Assembly: GCF_000218685.1 (NCBI RefSeq)
Contig: NW_006763300.1
Location: forward strand, 1,333,447 to 1,397,446
DNA length: 64,000 nt
Origin: Serpula lacrymans var. lacrymans S7.9
Lineage: Eukaryota > Basidiomycota > Agaricomycetes > Boletales > Serpulaceae
Direction of reading: 5' to 3'
This document shows positions 50,027-62,368 of the stretch, piece after piece. Numbering within the stretch: position 1 is the first letter of the stretch; the number at the start of each line of letters is the position of its first letter. The translations under genes were made by a program, and so were the position numbers. The notes under the pieces were generated by a model, which was given only the letters and a program-made list of their open reading frames with translations, had not been told where the DNA came from and made no database searches.

Positions 50027-50800
50027 AGTGATAGCTTTTGAATATTGCATCAGCAGACGGTTACGGAGTTACGGAGCGAGGGTTAGGCCGACGTGCAGGT
50101 ACACGGTTGAACGCGAATCACGAGCTGATGGGCATACGAAACGAATGAACTCGACGACGAGGGTGGGCATATAGATAGAAGATCATATACAACCAAAGAA
50201 TACTCTTTTTAATTATTTCACATAGGAGCCTCGATCAAGACTTCGAGGATGTATGTAGATGACAATTTGGGTTGCGAGTGGTGTATTGTCACTTTTTTTT
50301 TTTTTTTTTTGGTTTCCTCAGCGTCTATACAGATATACACTTTGCGGTTTGTGCATTGTACAGTTCCGTGATGTAGGTACAAATGTCGTCGTCGTCGTTG
50401 CTCGCTTTTTCTTTCTTTCTCCTTGACTTTGTGCTTTTATGTCCTCGTGCTTAATCTCGATCCCTAGCTATTCTCTTTAGGCAGCATTGGTCCGAGTGCC
50501 AGATATGTGGTACTTCTGGTATATGCTGATCGTCGCTTCGTCTGAAACTTCCAACTCCTGAAAGTCTTGCAGCTAAGAAGTCCATAACTCTTTTGAATCG
50601 CATATATCAATTACTCGGCAGTATTTCACGGGATGGGGTTAATTAAAGTGTAGTGAATCAGAACGGATCCACGGGGACGACGACACAACGCTAAACGCAA
50701 CCAGATGACCTGAACGCACAGATCATACATGCACACAATCACCAGCTTGTGTACAGCATTCGTACCCCTTTAGCATCTCTCGATGATGATGATACATACA
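50027..50800. other. Convergent intergenic region
   Basis: About 0.77 kb between the kinase and aspartic protease stop codons. Contains an 18-nt T run near 50294-50311 and a GTCGTCGTCGT microsatellite near 50386. No gene seen. Confidence 0.45.
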
Positions 50801-52400
50801 TTAAGCAAGGTCAGCAAAGCCAACACGGATGTTGCCAAAGTCAAAAATAGTATAGACATTACTGAGGAAAACATCTCCAACGATCCAGAAGGCTAGAAGA
50901 TATTTGTCAGTCAGTGCTCGAACACTGCATGCATTGCGTGGTGCTCTACTCACGTGGGGCATCACTGATAATACTGGAAGCGACGATGCCGCCGACGCAA
51001 TCGGGAGAACCAACGGCGACTGGGCCAAGGTTGAAGGTGCTGGGAGAGATGGGAAAGGATTTTCCGCTGAAGGTGAAGCTGACTTTGGGGACATTGTTAC
51101 AGGGGACTGGAGAAAGAGGGCCTGTCAGAATACAGTCCGAGGAAATAGCCACCACGATTTTCTACGCACAGGTGTAGAACCCTTCGCCGACAGTATCCGA
51201 AGCATCCGTACCACCCACTTCGCTGTATAAAAGATCGACGCTAAAGGTGTCACCGATAACAAGTGTAGTTCCGGTGTCGATAATGCAGTTGACGGAGAAG
51301 AGAGAAGCGTGGCCATTGCCTTGGATGCTATCCATGATGACCTGCCAGTAGGCCTAACCGATATCCAGAAAGTCACTCGGTTATTGTGGGATCAAGAAAA
51401 GGAAAAAGAAAACTGACTGGTAGGACGACGTCTGCGTAAGAGAACTCGCCAGTGTAGGCTTTAGAGTCGGTACCACCGATATGAAGCTCGGAGCCGGAGG
51501 TGGCGAGCTTGAAGGCGAACACAGGTTCGCTAGTACGGCCTTCCGAGACGAGAGTCTGGAAAACGGGGGAGGCGCGGTAGTCCGATAGAGATTGAAAGGC
51601 CATGCCCAGTAAACCATCAGCAGGGAATTGAGACTTTGCGAATCCAGTGGAGTACTGAGAAGCGGCACCGAGGGTTTGTCCAGTGGCCTGAGATGTACGA
51701 GTATATCAGATATTAATTGTGTGAATATACGTTTGGCCAGATACATACAGAGAGGCCAGCGATAGAGACAGTGTCGGAATAGAGCTCGCCCTCCACGGTT
51801 GAACCATCGCCGTATGTGAGCGTGAAAGTCCCGCCTAAATCCTTCGAAGTGGTGCTAGTGAGAGGATTATAAATAGTGTGACCTGAGCAGGTCGAGGAGC
51901 AATTGGGACCAGGTAAGAACAAGTCACTGCTTCCAGTGTCGAAGTCGACTTTGGAAGAAACTCGGTCAGTGACATGAGCGTAACGGAAATATAGGTCAAT
52001 GAATACCGGTGTAAGTGACAGCGGGAGTTCCGACGGAGATGCTTCCAAACCAGAGTTGACCATGGTCATCAGTCAGAGGGATACTCCCAGAGTTCCCGAC
52101 CGCTTCAGGCTTGGCATTAGGATGAGGGGCACCCGTGTTCTTCTCAAACTTGCTGAACCCATAGTTAATCTTGCTGTATAGGGAATCAGTACGAGAGAGA
52201 GAATAAGAGGGTAAGATAACGTACGCTACAGCGCTGGTGACATGTGACTTGAGGGCAATGATATCGACGACCCCATGTTGGTCAACCAAGCTAGAATGCT
52301 TCGCAATGGGTATTTTCAGAGTGTTCTTGGAAGCGGTGTTTGGAGTGGCAGCAATTAAAAGCGGGAGAACAGTGACAACAGTGGCCAGAGCAAAACGCAT
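50801..52400 (-). CDS. Secreted aspartic protease, polyporopepsin-like (peptidase A1)
   Basis: Pepsin-family endopeptidase, secreted. Exons: 52225-52400, 52007-52173, 51749-51948, 51418-51687, 51170-51353, 50954-51121, 50801-50892; 418 aa. Signal peptide MRFALATVVTVLPLLIAAT, a propeptide to about residue 90, then LWFGSISVGTPAVTYTVDFD with catalytic VDFDTGSSDLFLPG (Asp about 118), a flap segment LTYGDGSTVEGELYSDTV, LPADGLLGMAFQSLSD-like block, second catalytic site NCIIDTGTT (Asp about 297) and C-terminal FWIVGDVFLSNVYTIFDF. Both DTG triads are intact, so active. ATG 52400 was chosen because a frame upstream begins only with TTG. Very similar in layout to polyporopepsin. Confidence 0.93.
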
Positions 52401-52476
52401 TCTGAAGAAAGGAAACAATGCAAGACGTAGAGTAGTGGACGTGTGGTGCGGGTCAGAACATCATAGAAATAGAAAT

Positions 52477-52483
52477 CTTTATA
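52477..52483 (-). promoter_or_regulatory. TATA box of the aspartic protease gene
   Basis: Reverse-strand TATAAAG about 77 nt upstream of the ATG at 52400. Confidence 0.5.
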
Positions 52484-53052
52484 GGAAGCCGTATGCACTA
52501 CTGCACTTCCATAAGACCAGCGCCATAAAGCCTTATTTAGTGATACACCGTTTCATGATTGTTGGAAGTAGTCTTGGATTGACTTATTAAGAAGACATGC
52601 GCGTTCAAGTTAGTTACGAATATCGAAGCAGGAATCGAAGCACTCAAAATGCCGACGAGCACAAGTTGCAGTCTCCCCCGTTGATTATGATTATTTCTTT
52701 TCGTGTCCCCCGCCGCCGCCTTGCAGTATAAAAAATTGATATCGGTATCAACGGAACTTGATGGATGTTGAACGTTGAACGTTGAGGGCTACTTTGTAAG
52801 TTCTCGAAGATGATCAGTGGCACTGTCAATGCTGCTTTCTCACAATCCTCGTATCCCAGATGATCGCACGACATTTTTTCTGGCGAACGAGGCATGCACA
52901 CTACGCCCCTGTTTTATCCATGCAAAACATAAAAATTACATTATTCAAGTACTCTGCCTGAGGAGGCGCGAATGTCAATAATCAATCGTCAGGAAAAATA
53001 AACCTACAACTACATGTGTGATGCCAGGATAGTCTGGACCTGATCTTATCGG
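52484..53052. other. Intergenic, no gene seen
   Basis: About 0.57 kb between the protease promoter and the GFA-domain gene. Contains a short duplicated GAACGTTGA near 52769-52786. No gene called. Confidence 0.4.
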
Positions 53053-53400
53053 CTACGGGCCATCTGATTTCAAAGTCTCGAGTGCCTCCAAATCGACTCT
53101 CTCAAGCATCCTCGCGTTGACGCCCATCTTCGGATATGACTTGTCTGTCGCCTCCCAATGCGTCACGCACCCACACTTTGCACATCGGTGGAACTCGCAC
53201 ATCTTGTCACCCCAGAGGTAGATACCATCCGGATCTGTAACGTCGGCTTGATCTCTGATGATCTGCACATCCTTGACAGGATAATATGCCCACAAAGCAC
53301 CGTAGCGACGGCAGATTGAGCAGAGGCACTCGTTAAGAGGCTCGGTTGGGGGTGGAAATACGATGCGAATAGCTTTGCAGTGACAAGTGGCTGTGAGCAT
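53053..53400 (-). CDS. GFA/CENP-V-like zinc-binding protein
   Basis: Single-exon gene, 115 aa, of the Mss4-like GFA family (glutathione-dependent formaldehyde-activating enzyme domain). The Zn-binding cysteines are visible: CHCKAI at residues 6-8, CLCSICRRYG at about 26-31, and CAKCGCVTHWE at about 73-78. Family members are mostly uncharacterised; a direct role in formaldehyde metabolism has been questioned, so only the fold is claimed. No signal peptide. A TATAAAG lies 32 nt upstream. Intronless structure stands out here, where nearly all genes have several introns. Confidence 0.88.
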   Translation of the reverse strand: MLTATCHCKAIRIVFPPPTEPLNECLCSICRRYGALWAYYPVKDVQIIRDQADVTDPDGIYLWGDKMCEFHRCAKCGCVTHWEATDKSYPKMGVNARMLERVDLEALETLKSDGP

Positions 53401-53431
53401 CTTACTGGTTGATATAAAGGTGGTGGATAAG

Positions 53432-53438
53432 CTTTATA
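53432..53438 (-). promoter_or_regulatory. TATA box of the GFA-like gene
   Basis: Reverse-strand TATAAAG 32 nt upstream of the ATG at 53400; implies a very short leader, or transcription from an alternative upstream site. Confidence 0.4.
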
Positions 53439-54315
53439 GTCGGTGCAACGATGAGATCTTGACTCACGAATTTAATGTGTACCGTGAAAACAGGTATATC
53501 GATTAACTTCTGTGTGGAGAGGTGCAAAGGATATTGGAACTCCGTTTACTTACAGTAGTGGTTGATAGACTTGTTATAACAAAGTGTTACTAGGATGGCA
53601 GTGCCCCTTTAAGCGGTGACTCGATATCGGGTATCAGGTTCTCTAGATCGTCGAGAAGACCTTCTCCAGCCTTCATGCCACACATACTCCTGCCCTGCTC
53701 CCTTAAGATCATTTGATAAGTGTCAGAGCGATGAGATATGAGATATTTATCGAAACAACCTCGTCTATTGAACTGGCTTGTTATTACGATGCCGCGTCGG
53801 TAATTTTGGGCGTTTGTGCAGACTGACGAATTTCTCACGAAGGTTTGGTTTCACACACTTTATCGAGTCACATCCGCCCATTGATTTGACAAGTGGTTGT
53901 GCAATGTCCTGACGACAATCTGACAAGTCACTGACTCGTAAATGCTAGTCTCATGCGAACACATAGCCTATAATAGTATTATAGTGTAGCAGGCAGATCA
54001 TCCAGGACCCTTGTTTTATAAATACCTCGTTCAAGTGTTTTCCTACCAACACTCACAAGGCCATTTACGTAGATCTTGTGTCAGAGGAGGAAGTGAGTAG
54101 CAGCTTTCTGGAGCGGCTCGCGTAGGTAACAAAAAAAAATTAGGCATGGCAGTGTGCGCCGGAGGGCTGCATAACCGTAGAACGGGACGATCTGCGTGCT
54201 ATGTATAATCCTGTAGCCTCGAATATACCATTATGAGTAAAATCTGAAATGTCTTGTCTGTGTGCAATGTACATACTTGGAAACCTCCGTTTCCGAGCTA
54301 TCCGACATCCACACG
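53439..54315. other. Intergenic, no gene seen
   Basis: About 0.88 kb. An 82-codon minus-strand frame (53590-53838) without motifs was not called. Should contain the GFA-like gene promoter and the transporter 3' end. Confidence 0.4.
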
Positions 54316-56671
54316 TCACGGCCTCTCCTGGACTTCACGCGAGTTTTGTCGGCCAGCGAAAACATGCCTCAGCCATCCCCACCGCATTTTCGCCTTTCCG
54401 TCCCTTCCAGCCCCGCTTTCATCGCGTTCACATTCCTCACCTCTGCCATTCTCGTCCGCATCGTCCCTCCTCGCCTCCCACCACCTCCTCAAACCATTCT
54501 CGCTCACCACCCTCCCCTTCCTCGCAGTCACAGCAGCATCCACGACATCTCCAAACCCAGGGCCCGAGTCTGACCCACTGACCCTCGACCTGGGCACGAG
54601 CGAAAAGCCAGGACTTGCGGGCGATAGCCCGATCGACAGACCGCCTCGAAGGGGTGGAGAAAGCGAGGGATGGGGAAGTGATAACGACGCCCTGTTGGCA
54701 CGGCTCATCGATGGGTCACCATACGTGGACCGACGACGCGATGAGCGAGATGTCGATATAGTCGGTGAGAGGAGGAAGGAGCCGCCTTGCGAGGGAGGAG
54801 ACGACAGGTGGGTGGAAAGACCAGAGTGCGGTTGGGAGAGGGAAAGAGTCTGCGAATGCGCGTGTGAATGCGAGCGGGTGGAAGGTTGTAAGTGGGGTGG
54901 AGAGTCTCCAGGTAGAGGATAAAGTGTGTGCATCGAGACAGATCCGGAATTGGAACGCTGTGCACCCTCGGAATGAGACTGACGATCGATGGGAGGTGCA
55001 ATAACCTGTATTCTTGATTTAGATCTAGACCTAGATTTCTGATCTGCGGTATACGAAGGCGCCATTAGAAGCCCTTCCTCCACTCTTGCGCTATCTTCCA
55101 ATCCCCTATCTGTTGATTCTGCATCTAATAGTCCTTCCTGTCCTTCGACAGACCCTTCGGCCTTGTCGTCACCTTCCTCCCAAGAACGGACATCTGCTCC
55201 TGCTTGAACACTTACGGCCCAGACGCCGGCGAGTAATAGGAACATGCCAAGAACAACGAGGGCGATGTTCCCCGCGGAGAGAAGAACCAGTTGATCGTAA
55301 TAGATCACCCCATTGATGATGGAAGAGAAGTTGTAGAAGCAGAAAGCCGCTATAGAATTCATGAAAAGAAATATATGAGCAAATACGAGAGGGAACGCTT
55401 GCAATACGTACATGGGCAGACAACGGCTGGGTCTGCGAACCTCAGTCCTCGGTTGAGATACCATAACTGGCCAAGCGCAAAAGCCACAAGACCACCAACG
55501 AGCACCCATGCTTCCCAGTGGTGGAATTGGTTGGCACCACGGAGCGTTAGAATGAGGAGTTCCACACCAGATTTCGCAAAAATGAGACAAAGACCAGAAA
55601 GTGTGCCTGAAGCAGCGGCATATGCGAGTGCAAGGAAGAAAGGCGTGCGTGGAGAGAAACCACGAGGAGTAGTGTGGGACTTGTGGTGGTCGAGGCTTAA
55701 AGATGAGGGTGCGGACCCGCTGAGGCTGGATTCCGTCGATCTCAGCTTGGGATCTATTAATGGTGTACGCTCGGTCAATCCTGTGGTTGTGAGTTCTTCT
55801 GTAAGGCCAGTGGTCAGTACAGACGGATGTTGATGTATCGATGATGGTAAAGGAGTGGGTGATAGGGGAGGTGTACTTGACGGTGAAGCTGAGAGTGAAG
55901 AAGGTCCTGAGCCTGACGGCGAGGACAAGCACATAGCTTTATAGGAACGAGTGAATGAAAACTCCACTATATGGGTCTGTAGCGGTCGTGAGTAACGACC
56001 CACAGGCACGCATTCAAAGGCGAACAGTCATGAAAAGGACTCACCACCACGAGACACACGGCCAGAACAAACCCTTCTATGCAGAACCAAGCTATGAATG
56101 CATGACGAGCAAAGAGCGCCATAAGTTCTTCAAGACTGCGGGTCGTTTCTGGGACGATGCCGTACACGGCGATGAGTGCTGCACCACCTGCGATAAGTGC
56201 AGTACCCAAGAGGAGAGGGAGGCGAAAGAGAATACGCGAAAAGAGTGCATTCCATAGAAGGGAGACGGCCCCTAGAGGAGCAAGAATGACAACCGGGAGG
56301 GAGGCGATTTGGATGACAGATCCGAAGACATTCGATGTGAGAAATATGGCTGTTGCAAGTGGGTCAGTTTAACTGAAGTAACCAGAGAACGAGGAGCATA
56401 CCAAAGCCTAGTAGCCATAACCTTTGAGGAGATGTTAGCTAGACGCAATTTCGAGTACGGGAGGGACTCACGGGCGTTTGTGCTCCACCCTTCGGTTGCT
56501 CTCCGGTAGTTGAGCATCAAGAACATGACTGCGGCGCTGTATGGCCAGACCAGCACTTTGCACAAAGGAAGCTAGAAGCCCGATGAATATTCCCAGTGGA
56601 ATAGATATGCCAGAGTCTGAATCTGCGGTGTTGGATAGAAATATAGGATGAGTGTGCTCTGTTGGGTGCAT
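54316..56671 (-). CDS. NIPA-type magnesium transporter
   Basis: Multi-pass membrane protein of the NIPA/DUF803 family, implicated in Mg2+ transport. Exons 56472-56671, 56402-56421, 56045-56349, 55412-55976, 54316-55349; 707 aa. Transmembrane blocks: GISIPLGIFIGLLASFVQSA, AGLAIQRRSHVL, WLLGFAIFLTSNVFGSVIQI, ASLPVVILAPLGAVSLLWNA, LLGTALIAGGAALIAVYGIV, a Ser/Pro-rich loop, FFLALAYAAASGTLSGLCLI, NQFHHWEAWVLVGGLVAFAL, FYNFSSIINGVIYYDQ and a last helix VVLGMFLLLAGVWAVSV. A low-complexity tail of about 270 residues rich in Ser, Pro and Arg follows. The 20-nt second exon is needed to keep LLGFAIFL. Start is ATG 56671 (MHPTEHTHPIF); the frame further upstream begins with TTG only. Confidence 0.9.
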
Positions 56672-57554
56672 TGGATCTGAAAGCGGTGGCAAGCCTGCTG
56701 ATGATCTTCTGATCAAGAAAAGGGCGAGTGTGCCCTTCTTATAGCGCTATTATGTTTTCAAGATGCAGCCGCCAGTGCTGGATGGAGCTGGATAGATGTG
56801 AACGACTAAATATAAGTAAAGGATAGAGCTGCAGGCTGTATGGTAACAGTAAGCTGAGGTTTCGTTCTGCCTGCACGTGTATACGTAAAGATGCCTATGG
56901 CTCTGTGGCGTCTAACCCCAATTCAGGCTCCACCACCAATCTCGCAGACCTTTTTTTATGCACACAAGTCCGAGTCTATCATGAGGGATTGATAGGAGGA
57001 ACGTCTGTCTTCCTCCTAAATGGTATGTCTAGGGGAGACTAATCATGAGGAGGCAACCATAAACGAACTCCTCGCATTTAAAGCATTTGCCACCACATGC
57101 ATGACAGTCACTCGAGACAGGGTCCATTGCCGCAACAGCAAGTCGAGCCTTCGCTCCACGTGTAAGCCTGCAATGCTTGTCGAATTTACCTATATATATT
57201 GGTAGCGAGTAATTGGCCATGAATGTTGATGGGATTGGGGACATTCGGATAGAATCATTGATAGTGTTTGTGTGACGAGGCTCGGATGTACTTTACAGCT
57301 AGACGTTATTGGTCGAAAATCTGTGGCAGCGAGTACAGAACAACTGGAAAACAAAAAGGCAAAATTTGAGGATAAACTGGAAATGCGAGGACGAATTGGT
57401 GAAAGATTTGAGATGTTGAAATATTGTACAGGGGCTAAGGCCCCATCGAGAGCAGAGGTTGTTTGTGAATGCAGTAACGAAAGAAGAAGAAATAGAGGAA
57501 GAAAAGAAATAGGAGTGAAGCATGTGCAATACCAAGTTGACTTGTTTTAACGGT
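56672..57554. other. Intergenic, no gene seen
   Basis: About 0.88 kb between the transporter start and the coiled-coil gene stop. Overlapping frames of 60-92 codons lack motifs. Contains the transporter promoter. Confidence 0.4.
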
Positions 57555-59114
57555 TTAGCCATTGCCTAGGTTGATCAATGTCTGTCGTAGGGCAGCGTAT
57601 TGTTGATGAGAAGAGGCTGCCTCCTCGACAGCCTTATCTCGCTCTATAGATACTGATGTAGAGTACATGAACACACCGTTATACATGAATCTGAACAATA
57701 ACTTACATTGCTTCGACTGAGTGTCTTGTTCGGTTTTCATGGCATTAAGTGCTTCAAGATCGCTGGTCACTAAAATATTGTTGGTCAGCTGCAAGCTTTG
57801 AGAAAAATGGGTGCCGTTCAAAATTACGTTTAGAAATTGTGTTTTCGTATTCAAAGACCCTCTTTTTCAAGAAATTCAGACCCGACATAGCTAGCGAGCC
57901 ATATACATTAGTGAAACACGTCATGTCATGGCATAAGGCTATGGAAAAACCGAGTCTCACCTAATTCAATGCTAGTTATGACTTCACTACCACTAGTGGG
58001 TGGGGTGTAGGACCATAGGTCACTAACGATGCGTGCCGCTGGATATGTAACTTCAAGCGTCTCGGTGTTCGTGGCTCGAATATTCAATGTCTGATCTTGT
58101 ACATCGGTGACGGTGTCAGTGGGAGATGCTAAATGTTGGGGCTGGGTACTTCTGTGTAGCTTTTTGGGCTCGGTGTGCTCTGCGAACATCACCGGGGATC
58201 GTTCTCCTCCTCGACCAGTTTTCTGCCCTGAATCTGAAGAGGAGGTCTGCAAAGTAGCTTGTCGTAGCTCTTCTCGAAGCTTTAGGATCTCCTCGCAAAG
58301 GTGTGCATTCTGCTGTTTGCTTTGGTCCAGTTCCGAAGTTAGGTTATCTGCATCCTGTTTAAGTCGGCTGACTTCTTCCTCCAGTGAATTACGCTTCGTT
58401 TGAGATATAGCGCACGTTTTCCGAGACAAAGCTACTGCTTCACTAAGAAATTTTTTTTTCTCTACTAGGCGTGCGACTAATTTTTCTGACTTTGCGAGCG
58501 ATTCTTGTAATTTCGTGTGTTTATCCTCAAGAATCTCGAGTTCTGATTCAAGTTCCTTGCGTTGTTTGCACTGTATAGTTTCTTCGTTTTCTGTGGACGG
58601 GCTACCAGCCCTGACCTTCCCTTTTACTTCTTCTAGTTTTATGGCCTTTAAATCATCGGAGGACTTTGCTGATAAGGCATTATGAATTCTCAATTGGGAA
58701 AGGATACAATGAAACGTACCATCAGAAACAAACGTGCCTGTAGCAAGTTCATCAACATCGATGACTATTGCAACATCGTTATCTGTCCGCATTGTATCCT
58801 CTTCAGCAGTCCTTGCCTTCTTGACAGACGCCCTGCCTTCCTCCACATTCATATGTTCGTCATCCTCGAAACTTCTTTTTCTTTGATCGGGCATCACAGC
58901 CTGAGAACTTGATGCTGCGTCCTCATCACTCACCTGGTACTAGGCATCTTTGTTCTCTGATCATGGAAGTGACATTGGATCATACCTCGATGAAACCGAT
59001 TTCAGCCTTTGGCGCATCCTTTGACTTGCTGGCTCCTGTACGCCTGATGGAAGGTTTGCGTAAGGATAAGTGATCTGTGAACGGATTGGCACCGTTTGAC
59101 CTTGCGCAAGACAT
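57555..59114 (-). CDS. Uncharacterised coiled-coil protein, 403 aa
   Basis: Family not recognised. Exons 58986-59114, 58720-58933, 57961-58668, 57707-57769, 57555-57652. Start MSCARSNGANPFTDHLSLRK; an acidic/basic region with a nuclear-signal-like patch (VKKARTAEED after DQRKRSFEDDE); then a long heptad-rich coiled coil (ELESELEILEDKHTKLQESL, EEEVSRLKQDADNLTSELDQ); a Thr-rich stretch; and a short C-terminal helix (RDKAVEEAASSHQQYAALRQ). The intron 58669-58719 is 51 nt, in frame and stop-free, so retained transcripts would still translate. The 191-nt intron 57770-57960 is long for this region. Nuclear location is inferred from the basic patch only. Confidence 0.7.
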
Positions 59115-59200
59115 GCACAAAAGCCCCTGTCCTAAATTCACCGATCTAGTTTTATTCGTCTACGTAAGAAGCTTGAGTGAGTGCTATTATTGTGACAGAT

Positions 59201-59630
59201 CTAAGCGATGCTCGCCACTGTAACTTTTTTGTTGCAGCGCGTACAACTCTCTTCAAACTTGCCACGGTTTCGCGGGGTAGGTTTGCGGCTTGTCGTGGTA
59301 TAGCTTGCCAGCGGTGATGGTGAGGATGATACTGGTGTATCATCATCTTGATGACGAACCATGTGGCTTATGTACTCTCCGGGCGGTGTTGTGTTTATGA
59401 GCGGTAATTGAAGGTAGTTCTGTTACGTAGATCGTGCAAGTGAATGAAATCAAGACATGGTTACGTTGATAAGATGGGGGGTTGCTGTGAAACAAGATGC
59501 CTACCTGGCGGGGAATGCGGTGGTAACAGCCTTTTTGGTTGCGCATGTACAGGTGGAGTGATGACCGAAAGAGGTAAAGTGGATGGTCGTTTCTGTCGTT
59601 TACGTGACCGCCACTCGCCGCAGCTGCCAA
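59201..59630 (-). CDS. Candidate small basic protein gene, start undefined
   Basis: Low-confidence gene. Two frames join well across a 158-nt GT-AG intron (59347-59504): 59505 to about 59625 reads CGEWRSRKRQKRPSTLPLSV and PKRLLPPHSPP, and 59201-59346 reads DDDTPVSSSPSPLASYTTTS, RKPTPRNRGKFEESCTRCNK and KVTVASIA before a stop. The result is a Ser/Pro/Arg-rich protein with one C-x-x-C near the end. No ATG-led first exon could be placed, and part of this region also reads openly in another frame, so the start and even the reality of the gene are unsure. Confidence 0.3.
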
Positions 59631-59782
59631 ACGGATGTAAAAATCTTCAAATGCTCCACTCCAACAATGTCTTGGTACTAGTTCCCTTCTTTACCGTCCA
59701 TCCCCTTCATTTCCTTATATCGCAGCTAGCATATCCACTGGCGGGCTGATTTCCTTCCAGCAGTCCTGTCTATTGTCACGCA

Positions 59783-62071
59783 ATGGCACTATGGCCCTCT
59801 CAAGCACGTTATTCGCCTCTCCTGCCTGCTGGACCTACACGTTCGAGCAGGCTTTCTCTTAACTATGGCAAACTTCGATGCAATGCAGTGGTCTTTTGGG
59901 CCTTTGTCGCTGTAGTACTCGTTATCGGCGCCTTTCGCGCCTTCACTCTCCCTTTTTCCAACATACGGGGCACACTGCCCACTGCCACTCCACCAGATAT
60001 CTTCACTGAAGACGGACTTGTCTCTGGTGAAGGTCTATATGATTCACCTTCTGCTGAATCATCACATACCCCGCCTCCCTTCGATACCCCAGATGAACCT
60101 CCACTCGCTTCCCCAGTTCCTGTTCTGCAGCTCGCGGATATTGGTGATGATCCTAGTCTAGACCAACTCCACGAGATGGTTTCTCAGACCAAGGGCTTTT
60201 TCTCTCGCGATTACAGTCTTGGTCTGGGGTGGAATAACGTTCGTATCTTCTGAGTTTTCTTGTCCATGCAGGTCCTCAACAATCATAGGTTCGCTACATT
60301 ATTGAAGCTGCTCTAGTCCAAGCACAAATTCTGAACCGCACACTCGTCATTCCATCATACGTCTATGCCCGTGCCTGCGAGTATGAAATGTGAGTCGTCC
60401 TCTAGTTTCTTGGCTGCCCAGCGGATGTCTCATCTTGCGCAGTGCGGCATGTGCAGATCAGGCCTCCATGGTCAACAGGGGAGACGCGATTGGTTGGGAC
60501 GAATGGCGCGAATTACCTATCGAGAAACAGATGGCATGGAAAATACCAATCGATCAAATGCTCAATTTGACTCACTTGCGTCACGTTCACCCTGTTATTC
60601 GGTCCTCGGAGTTCTTTCGCTTGCGAGGTCTCCCAGAAAATACTGAAACCAGTAGTGGCTGGTGGGATCGCACTGCTTACCATCGCCCTGGAATACCTTT
60701 TGGAAGTGACCGGGAAACTTCGAGTAGCTTATTTGTTATTGAGAATGAGTGGTACGATCCACGAGGCATGACCCGCGTTGATAAACTATCAGACGCCATG
60801 AAAACACGAGGGGGGTGGACGGATGGTAACCGAAGCGAACCGCAGAGTGGAGAATGGCAGGAAAATACCAAGACGACAATACAGCTATCGTTAGAAGCTG
60901 CTTTACCCGAGGACAGAATCGTCATGGAATGGGACGAAGTTCGTTCCGTGCTCCAATCATCTATAAAGGAAGAATCTGTACATGACAGTTCTGGTCGACC
61001 TTTGGATGTTAATATTGATGAGGATCGGGAGATTATATTACAACAAAATGGCTGGGAGGTTTTGTACACGTTTAATGGAGCGTGAGTGCATATGCTTTTG
61101 AAACTGCGCATCGAGTGCTGATATTTGATCTTAGAAGAGGGATGGACTTTGTGAAATATGTCGTAGAACCAATACGTCAAACAGTACCTCGGGAGAGTAT
61201 ACGAGGCTTCTTCGATGATTTCGCGAATGTAGATGCGGATGTTGTTGTACTTGCAGGAGAAACTCACCTATACCGCAAACCGGTGCGTACGCATACAAAT
61301 ACAAATTTGCTAGAACTCACATATATCTCTGTCATTATCAAAGGGTGCTCTTCGTTTCGCGTCTCCTGAAAAGAGAGACGCCTTCGCTCGTATTGTGTTG
61401 CATAATGTTGTACCTACCGATAAAGTACTTGACCTTGCACGTCGGCTAGATAGCCGTTTATCAGAACTGAACGGTGGCAGAATGTGGGTCGGTGCACACA
61501 TGCGTCGGGGCGATTGTAAGTGGTTAATATTAGCTTTGTCTCTTTCGTGTTACTAACTTCTAGTAGTCGTATCCGCTGGTTGGGCCTGGGGAGGAAGCTC
61601 TGCTGAAGTTCAATTTGAGCACATTAAAGCTCGCCTTGGCCAAGGGCGAGAGGCTTTGCGCTCAATACAATCATTTGAGGCGTATTCGGTTCCCGGCATC
61701 GAAATAGACGAGGCGCGAGCGCATCGCAGTGTACCAGAAGACGGGGATCGGTAAGCATCCTTCCCTATAGTCGAACCAACTACCACTCATACTCGGCCAG
61801 CTTTTTCGTGGCAACAGATGAGCGCGATCCACAAAATTTACACAATTTTTCCGAGAACGGTGCCATTATGTTCCACGAGTTGGTAACAATTGAAGACCGT
61901 CATGAGTTTGGCTGGCCACTCATGTTCACTGATATCATCGGGCTAGTCGAGCAGGCTACTCTAGCTCGGGCATCTTATTTCTATGGTTCTGCGATGAGCT
62001 CTTTTTCCGGAGGGGTTGTCAACATGCGTTCTGTCCTGGGCGCAGATCGCCACACAGCATTGATGGATTAG
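59783..62071 (+). CDS. Type II membrane protein, O-fucosyltransferase-like
   Basis: Golgi-type membrane protein resembling GDP-fucose protein O-fucosyltransferases (GT-B fold). Exons 59783-60238, 60289-60389, 60443-61081, 61135-61282, 61344-61515, 61567-61750, 61801-62071; 656 aa. A single membrane anchor (VVFWAFVAVVLVIGAFRAF, about 34-52) follows a short cytoplasmic tail, then a Pro/Thr-rich stem. Catalytic-domain segments: NNVRYIIEAALVQAQILNRT, LVIPSYVYARACEYE, the donor-binding MWVGAHMRRGDF (about 496-506), FFVATDERDP and FGWPLMFTDIIGLVEQATLA. The HxRRGD element is typical of the superfamily. The acceptor at 61566 was chosen over 61563 to give RRGDFVSAGW. Donor and acceptor substrates are inferred from family only. 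Confidence 0.82.
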
Positions 62072-62368
62072 AAGTCATACCGATTGTATTGTAGTGCTTT
62101 GTCTAGATCCTAATGTACATACGTATACTGTCTGGAGGTGGAAGAACCTACAGAATAAATAACTCAGGGCCGCATGCTGCTATAGCTATGTATGACGCAC
62201 ACAGTGCTAGATACTGCGGGTTTCCCACCCCGCCTTATATTGAGTCCTTTATAACATGACTGCAACTTCAGATTCATCCATATCAGTCCTGTATCCCTAC
62301 ATTGTGCATTGGATTTCACGACAGACAACTCCAATTACACCTATCATCATCGCGCATATAACTTGATC
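62072..62368. other. Intergenic, promoter of the glucosyltransferase gene
   Basis: About 0.3 kb with a TATAA-containing TTTATAA at 62248-62254, about 115 nt before the ATG at 62369. No gene seen. Confidence 0.4.

Noticed and set aside
50294..50311. Run of T residues considered as a pol III terminator or element poly(A) tail
   Set aside because: No tRNA-like or retroelement sequence is adjacent; probably a simple repeat in a 3' region.
54249..55004. Long plus-strand frames opposite the transporter tail (up to 222 codons)
   Set aside because: They are antisense shadows of the low-complexity Ser/Pro/Arg tail of the NIPA-type gene.
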